Assembly: GCA_012035435.1 (NCBI GenBank)
Contig: JAAUPH010000082.1
Location: 1-8,660 of the forward strand
Source: Sphingopyxis sp.
GTDB taxonomy: Bacteria; Pseudomonadota; Alphaproteobacteria; Sphingomonadales; Sphingomonadaceae
Length of the DNA stretch: 8,660 nucleotides
Direction of reading: 5' to 3'
Part shown: in pieces, positions 5,236 to 8,660 of the stretch
Numbering within the stretch: the stretch's first letter is position 1
Layout: each line of letters starts with the position of its first letter
The notes under the pieces: generated by a model
Told to the model about the DNA's origin: nothing
What the model saw: only the letters and a program-made list of their open reading frames with translations
Databases searched by the model: none
Program-made: the position numbers and the translations under genes

Positions 5236-7440
5236 ATGTCTGCGATCACGCCCGAAATCGTCGCCGAGCACGGCCTGTCCTCCGAAGAATATGACCGCGT
5301 CCTTGGCGCGCTCGGGCGCGAGCCCAATCTGGTCGAGCTTGGCATATTTTCGGTCATGTGGTCCGAGCACTGCAGTTACAAAAGCTCACGTATCCATTTG
5401 AAGAAACTGCCGACCGAGGCGCCGTGGGTGATTTGCGGCCCCGGCGAAAATGCGGGCGTGATCGACATTGGCGATGGACAGGCCGCGATCTTCAAAATGG
5501 AATCGCACAACCACCCGTCCTATATCGAACCCTATCAGGGCGCGGCGACGGGCGTGGGCGGCATTTTGCGCGACGTGTTCACCATGGGCGCGCGGCCGGT
5601 GGCGAACCTCAACGCGCCTGCGCTTTGGCCGGCCCGATCATCCCAAGATGCGCCATTTGATCGGCGGCGTGGTGCGCGGCATCGGCGGTTATGGCAATTG
5701 CGTGGGCGTGCCGACGGTGGGCGGTGAGGTGAATTTCCACCCGGCCTATGACGGCAACATTCTGGTCAACGCGATGACTGTCGGCGTCGCTGATACCGCC
5801 AAGATTTTTTACTCAGCCGCCAGCGGCGTCGGCAATCCGATCGTCTATGTCGGCAGCAAGACCGGGCGCGACGGTATTCATGGTGCAACCATGGCGTCGG
5901 CGGACTTTGGTGAGGATAGCGAGGAAAAGCGCCCGACGGTGCAGGTCGGCGATCCCTTTACCGAGAAATTGCTGATCGAGGCCTGCCTTGAGCTGATGGC
6001 GTCGGATGCGATCGTCGCGATTCAGGATATGGGCGCGGCGGGCCTCACCAGTTCGTCGGTCGAAATGGCGTCGAAGGGCGGCGTTGGCCTGCACCTGAAA
6101 ATGGACGACGTGCCGCAGCGCGAGACGGGCATGACGGCGTATGAGATGATGTTGTCCGAATCGCAGGAACGCATGCTGATGGTGCTGAAACCCGGCAAGG
6201 AGGCGTTTGCCGAAGCGATTTTCCGCAAATGGGAACTGGATTTCGCGGTCATCGGCCATGTCACCGATACCGGCCGCATGGTGCTGGAACATCATGGCGA
6301 GATTGTCTGCGACATCCCACTCGCTCCGCTGGCCGACGATGCGCCGCTGTATGACCGGCCGCATGTGCCGACGCCCCAGCGCGCCGAACTGACCGATGTG
6401 CCCGAAAGCAGCGACCCCGCGGCCGATTTGCTTAAACTCATGGCTCGCCCGATATCGCATCACGGCGGTGGATTTGGGAACAATATGACAGCCAAGTCGG
6501 CGGCGACACGGTTGCGCTGTCGGGCGGCGATGCTGCGGTGGTGCGCGTGCATGGCCATGACAAGGCGCTGGCCATGACGACCGACTGCACCCCGCGCTAT
6601 TGCTTTGCCGACCCGGTCGAGGGCGGGAAGCAGGCGATTGCCGAGGCATGGCGCAACCTGACTGCGGTGGGTGCGACACCGCTGGCGGTCACCAACTGCC
6701 TGAACTTCGCCAATCCGCAGCGGCCCGAGATTATGGGCCAGATTGTCGGCTGCCTCGACGGTATGGGGCAAGCGTGCCGCGCGCTCGATTTCCCGATCGT
6801 ATCGGGCAATGTCAGCCTGTATAACGAAAGCAAGGCCACCGGGGGCGGCAGCGCGATCCTGCCGACGCCGGCGATCGGCGGCGTCGGCATCATGCCCGAT
6901 TGGCGGCAGGCGATGACGATTGCGTTCAAGCGCACTGGTGACATCGTACTCGCGGTCGGCGAGCGCGGCGGGCATCTCGGCCAGTCGTTGTGGCTGCGCG
7001 AAATCGAGGGCCGCGAAGATGGCCCGCCGCCGCCGGTTGACCTCAACGCCGAGCGCCGCACCGGCGACTTCATCCGTCACGCCATCCGCCAGGGGTGGAT
7101 CACCGCATGCCATGATGTGTCCGATGGCGGGGTTGCCGTGGCGCTCACCGAAATGGCCCTCGCGGGCGACATTGGCGTGATAGTCAATGAAGAGCAGCCG
7201 TTCGGCGTTGCGGGCAGTCTGTTTGGCGAAGATCAGGGGCTGTATCTGGTGACGGTGAATGACGGCTGCCTCGCCGATTTCATGGCCGAGGCGCACCGCG
7301 TCGATGTGCCGGTCGATCCCATGGGCCGCACGATCAAAAGCCGCATCATCTTTGAACTACCCGAAGGCGATTTTGCCGTCAGTTTGGACGATTTGCGGAG
7401 CGCGCATGAGGGGTTTTTTCCCGCCCTCATGGACGGCTGA
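5236..7440 (+). pseudogene. purL: Phosphoribosylformylglycinamidine synthase subunit PurL, broken by two single-base indels
   Basis: PurL, with PurQ and PurS, converts FGAR, glutamine and ATP to FGAM in purine synthesis. Read with two corrections it gives about 734 residues, the normal size of the small-type PurL. Landmarks: [11 protein letters not shown] (41-51, conserved His45), [27 protein letters not shown] (about 92-118, ATP/Mg site), [24 protein letters not shown], and HDVSDGGVAVAL (His near 626). One extra C at 5617/5618 breaks the frame after residue 127, and the unshifted reading stops at 5727. The middle part reads in the second frame until a base is missing at 6444/6445 (expected GCG-TCG), after which the first frame resumes to the TGA at 7440. 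The start ATG has AAGGG at 5224-5228. All motifs are well preserved, which favours sequencing error over old decay; as given, no full protein can be made. Confidence 0.9.
7405..7431. terminator. Hairpin at the purL/coq4 convergent junction
   Basis: A perfect 8-bp inverted repeat CATGAGGG and CCCTCATG with an 11-base loop containing six Ts. It covers the last codons of purL and the coq4 stop. There is no T-run outside the stem on either strand, so a terminator role is plausible from position but weak from sequence. Confidence 0.3.
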
Positions 7441-8254
7441 TCAGCGCGCGCGCCAGCTCCACCGGGGCAGCGGCCGCCTCCGCCGCCTTCTGACCCAGCA
7501 GGTCAAAGGGATCGATTCCGGCGGCGCGCATCCGGCGGTGCGCTGTCTGGTACGCCGCAGGCTGACCAATCCCCAGCCGCGCCCGCGCTGCGTCGAGCGG
7601 TTCGGCGAGCAGCGCAACGATATCCTGGTTGGCGATGCTCAGCGCGATCTTGCCTAGCCGCTGGCCTTCGCGCACCGCGGCATAGATGCCGAAATCGCCG
7701 ACCTGTTTTTTAAGCTCGCGCGCGCCTGCCCACGCGATGAACAACACGCCCCAGCCGGGCGTCTGGCTGTAGGAAAAGGCCAGCACGCACTGCTCGCCCA
7801 GCGCATCGCGTCCATAGCCGGTCAGCACATGGAACAGGTCATGCGTATCCCGCAGCCGATTGCCATACATCTCAAGCTGGTCATCATATTGGGCCTGGCC
7901 CACTCGGAACTTGGCATATTCGTCGACCAGGCCCTGCGCCGTCAGCCCTTCGCGTTCCATGAAATCGGCATAGGCATGCGCCACGCTGCCCACCGGCAGT
8001 TTGCGCAATGCGGCATGATCGTCGAGGATTGCGGGCAGATATTGGTTGGTCGTCGCGACGTCCTGTCCGACCGGCGTGGCAAAGAAAGCCTCGGCTCGCT
8101 TGGCAAAACGCGTGTCGCGCAGCGCCTCGATAATGTGGAACACCTGTTCGGTGTCTTCCTTGTCCGCCATCAGCTTGCGGAAATGGCCCCATGCTTTCAG
8201 CGGACGAAAGCCGTCATCGACGCGGTCGGGGTGGGCAAGCGGAAAATTGGTCAT
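7427..8254 (-). CDS. coq4: Coq4 family ubiquinone biosynthesis protein
   Basis: A 275-residue protein of the Coq4 family. Coq4 is needed for ubiquinone synthesis and in recent work is assigned the C1 decarboxylation/hydroxylation of the quinone head group; in mitochondria it also supports the Coq complex. The family metal-binding motif HDxxH-x11-E is exact here: His138, Asp139, His142 and Glu154 in HDLFHVLTGYGRDALGE. The helical N-terminal part (KAWGHFRKLMADKEDTEQVFHIIEAL, 20-45) and YDDQLEMYGNRLRDTHD (123-139) also fit. No signal peptide or strong membrane segment is seen, so it is probably cytoplasmic or membrane-peripheral. The start is the ATG at 8254, preceded by AGGAA (complement of 8262-8266) at seven bases; the longer open frame to 8581 lacks support. 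It overlaps the end of purL by 14 bp tail-to-tail. A palindrome overlapping its promoter suggests repressor control. Confidence 0.88.
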   Translation of the reverse strand: MTNFPLAHPDRVDDGFRPLKAWGHFRKLMADKEDTEQVFHIIEALRDTRFAKRAEAFFATPVGQDVATTNQYLPAILDDHAALRKLPVGSVAHAYADFMEREGLTAQGLVDEYAKFRVGQAQYDDQLEMYGNRLRDTHDLFHVLTGYGRDALGEQCVLAFSYSQTPGWGVLFIAWAGARELKKQVGDFGIYAAVREGQRLGKIALSIANQDIVALLAEPLDAARARLGIGQPAAYQTAHRRMRAAGIDPFDLLGQKAAEAAAAPVELARALISRP

Positions 8255-8280
8255 CACAGAGTTCCTGATTCGGCCGGTCA

Positions 8281-8312
8281 GCAGCTTATCAACATTGATG
8301 TTAATAAGCTGC
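8281..8312. promoter_or_regulatory. Candidate operator: 32-bp near-perfect palindrome upstream of coq4
   Basis: The arms are GCAGCTTAT (8281-8289) and ATAAGCTGC (8304-8312), with an inner pair AACAT (8291-8295) and ATGTT (8298-8302). There is one mismatch (8290/8303) and a TG centre, so 14 of 15 arm positions are symmetric. It is AT-rich in a GC-rich region, overlaps the -10 box of the candidate coq4 promoter, and includes the predicted transcription start. This is the expected place for a dimeric repressor (for example MarR, ArsR or TetR type). The regulator cannot be named from this window. It could also form an RNA hairpin in the reverse direction. Confidence 0.6.
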
Positions 8313-8329
8313 TTCGCGATTCTTGGCAA
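8301..8329 (-). promoter_or_regulatory. Candidate sigma-70 promoter for coq4
   Basis: On the minus strand TTGCCA (8329-8324, five of six) is followed after exactly 17 bases by TATTAA (8306-8301, four of six). Transcription would start near 8294, leaving a leader of about 40 bases with the AGGAA ribosome binding site. The -10 box lies inside the palindrome at 8281-8312. Confidence 0.55.
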
Positions 8330-8528
8330 GATGGACTGCAACCGGCTCAGCGGGGGAACTACCCCATCCCAGCGCAGCGCCGACATTCGCTTTGTCGGGT
8401 TGGCGGGGATTTGTTCCGCAGCGCTTGAAGAGCGGTTCAGCGCCTCAACGGCTCTCCCAACCCGACCGAGCCTGGAACAAGTGATCCCTATTCGCGTTGG
8501 CAAACATCGTCCTGTTCGGAGTTTGCCC

Positions 8529-8660
8529 ATGAACCGCATTTCCCTTGTCGCGGTCGCGCTGCTGGTCACAGCTTGCGGCACCGCACCTGCCAGCGACAGT
8601 GACGCCCGGCCACCGATGCCGCCGCCCCGCCACCCGCCCCGCCGTCCGCCGAAGTCGTAG
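8529..8660 (+). CDS. Small lipoprotein, probably frameshifted and continuing past the window
   Basis: The ATG at 8529 has GGAG (8518-8521) seven bases upstream. The product begins MNRISLVAVALLVTAC: a short basic start, a hydrophobic stretch and a lipobox V-T-A-C with Cys16, so it should be a lipoprotein processed by signal peptidase II. As written it ends after 43 residues at the last base of the window, with an unusual Pro/Arg run after residue 26. If one base is missing near 8604-8606, the frame continues as an Ala/Pro-rich linker (PATDAAAPPPAPPSAEVV) open to the window end, which looks more like the usual linker of an outer-membrane lipoprotein. The identity of the mature protein cannot be seen. 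The spacer 8330-8528 shows no gene and no convincing promoter. Confidence 0.55.
   Translation: MNRISLVAVALLVTACGTAPASDSDARPPMPPPRHPPRRPPKS

Noticed and set aside
6460..7296. Minus-strand open frames opposite purL
   Set aside because: They are His/Arg-rich shadows of the conserved PurL coding sequence, with no recognisable domain.
8255..8581. An extended coq4 start at 8581
   Set aside because: The added residues show no family similarity, pass through the palindrome and promoter, and the ATG at 8254 has a good AGGAA site.
8046..8660. A 204-residue plus-strand frame running into the lipoprotein
   Set aside because: Its first part is antisense to coq4; only the section from 8529 has a ribosome site and signal peptide.

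Overview
The window reads as chromosomal DNA of a GC-rich alphaproteobacterium. A sphingomonad (Sphingomonas/Sphingopyxis-like) is the best guess, judging from the protein sequences, the short TTGACG...TAGGCT-type promoter and the presence of a Coq4-type ubiquinone protein. That assignment is inference from recall, not from a search. Most genes are core housekeeping; the accessory content is one REP-associated transposase element, one AT-richer esterase gene and two small membrane-protein genes.

Layout: rplQ (ribosomal protein L17, +) with a strong rho-independent terminator closes a ribosomal-protein operon. A lower-GC gene for a membrane-anchored alpha/beta-hydrolase esterase (-) follows. 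Next is a tightly packed operon on the minus strand, xseB-ispA-coaD, whose two junctions are both TGATG stop/start overlaps. It covers DNA metabolism (exonuclease VII), isoprenoid chain synthesis (farnesyl diphosphate) and coenzyme A synthesis. A 71-bp divergent region separates it from a two-gene plus-strand unit: a six-helix membrane protein with many His/Asp residues, and a DUF2177 membrane protein (ATGA overlap). The end of the DUF2177 gene runs into a RAYT element: a Y1/HUH single-strand transposase gene (-) with three copies of the palindrome TAGGGAC-N-GTCCCTA around it, two of them forming an inverted REPIN-like pair. Immediately downstream is purL (+), then coq4 (-) tail-to-tail with a 14-bp overlap, and finally a lipoprotein start (+) at the window edge.

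The main points for a second look: (1) purL is recognisable over its full length (about 734 residues) but is broken by a one-base insertion near 5617 and a one-base deletion near 6444; the terminal lipoprotein ORF also looks frameshifted, so either the sequence carries indel errors or an essential purine gene is inactivated. (2) The RAYT/REP element supplies its own stop codon from the palindrome, has replaced the tail of the DUF2177 gene, and places hairpins just upstream of purL. (3) A 32-bp near-perfect palindrome overlaps the -10 box of a good candidate coq4 promoter, which suggests a repressor operator. (4) A perfect 14-bp palindrome in the xseB/membrane-protein divergent region contains two back-to-back -35 boxes, with both start codons falling where leaderless transcripts would begin.

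No rRNA, tRNA, CRISPR array or phage genes were seen, and no stretch longer than about 300 bases lacks a gene. I did not find a convincing new multi-gene system; the RAYT element and the regulatory palindromes are the most interesting structures.
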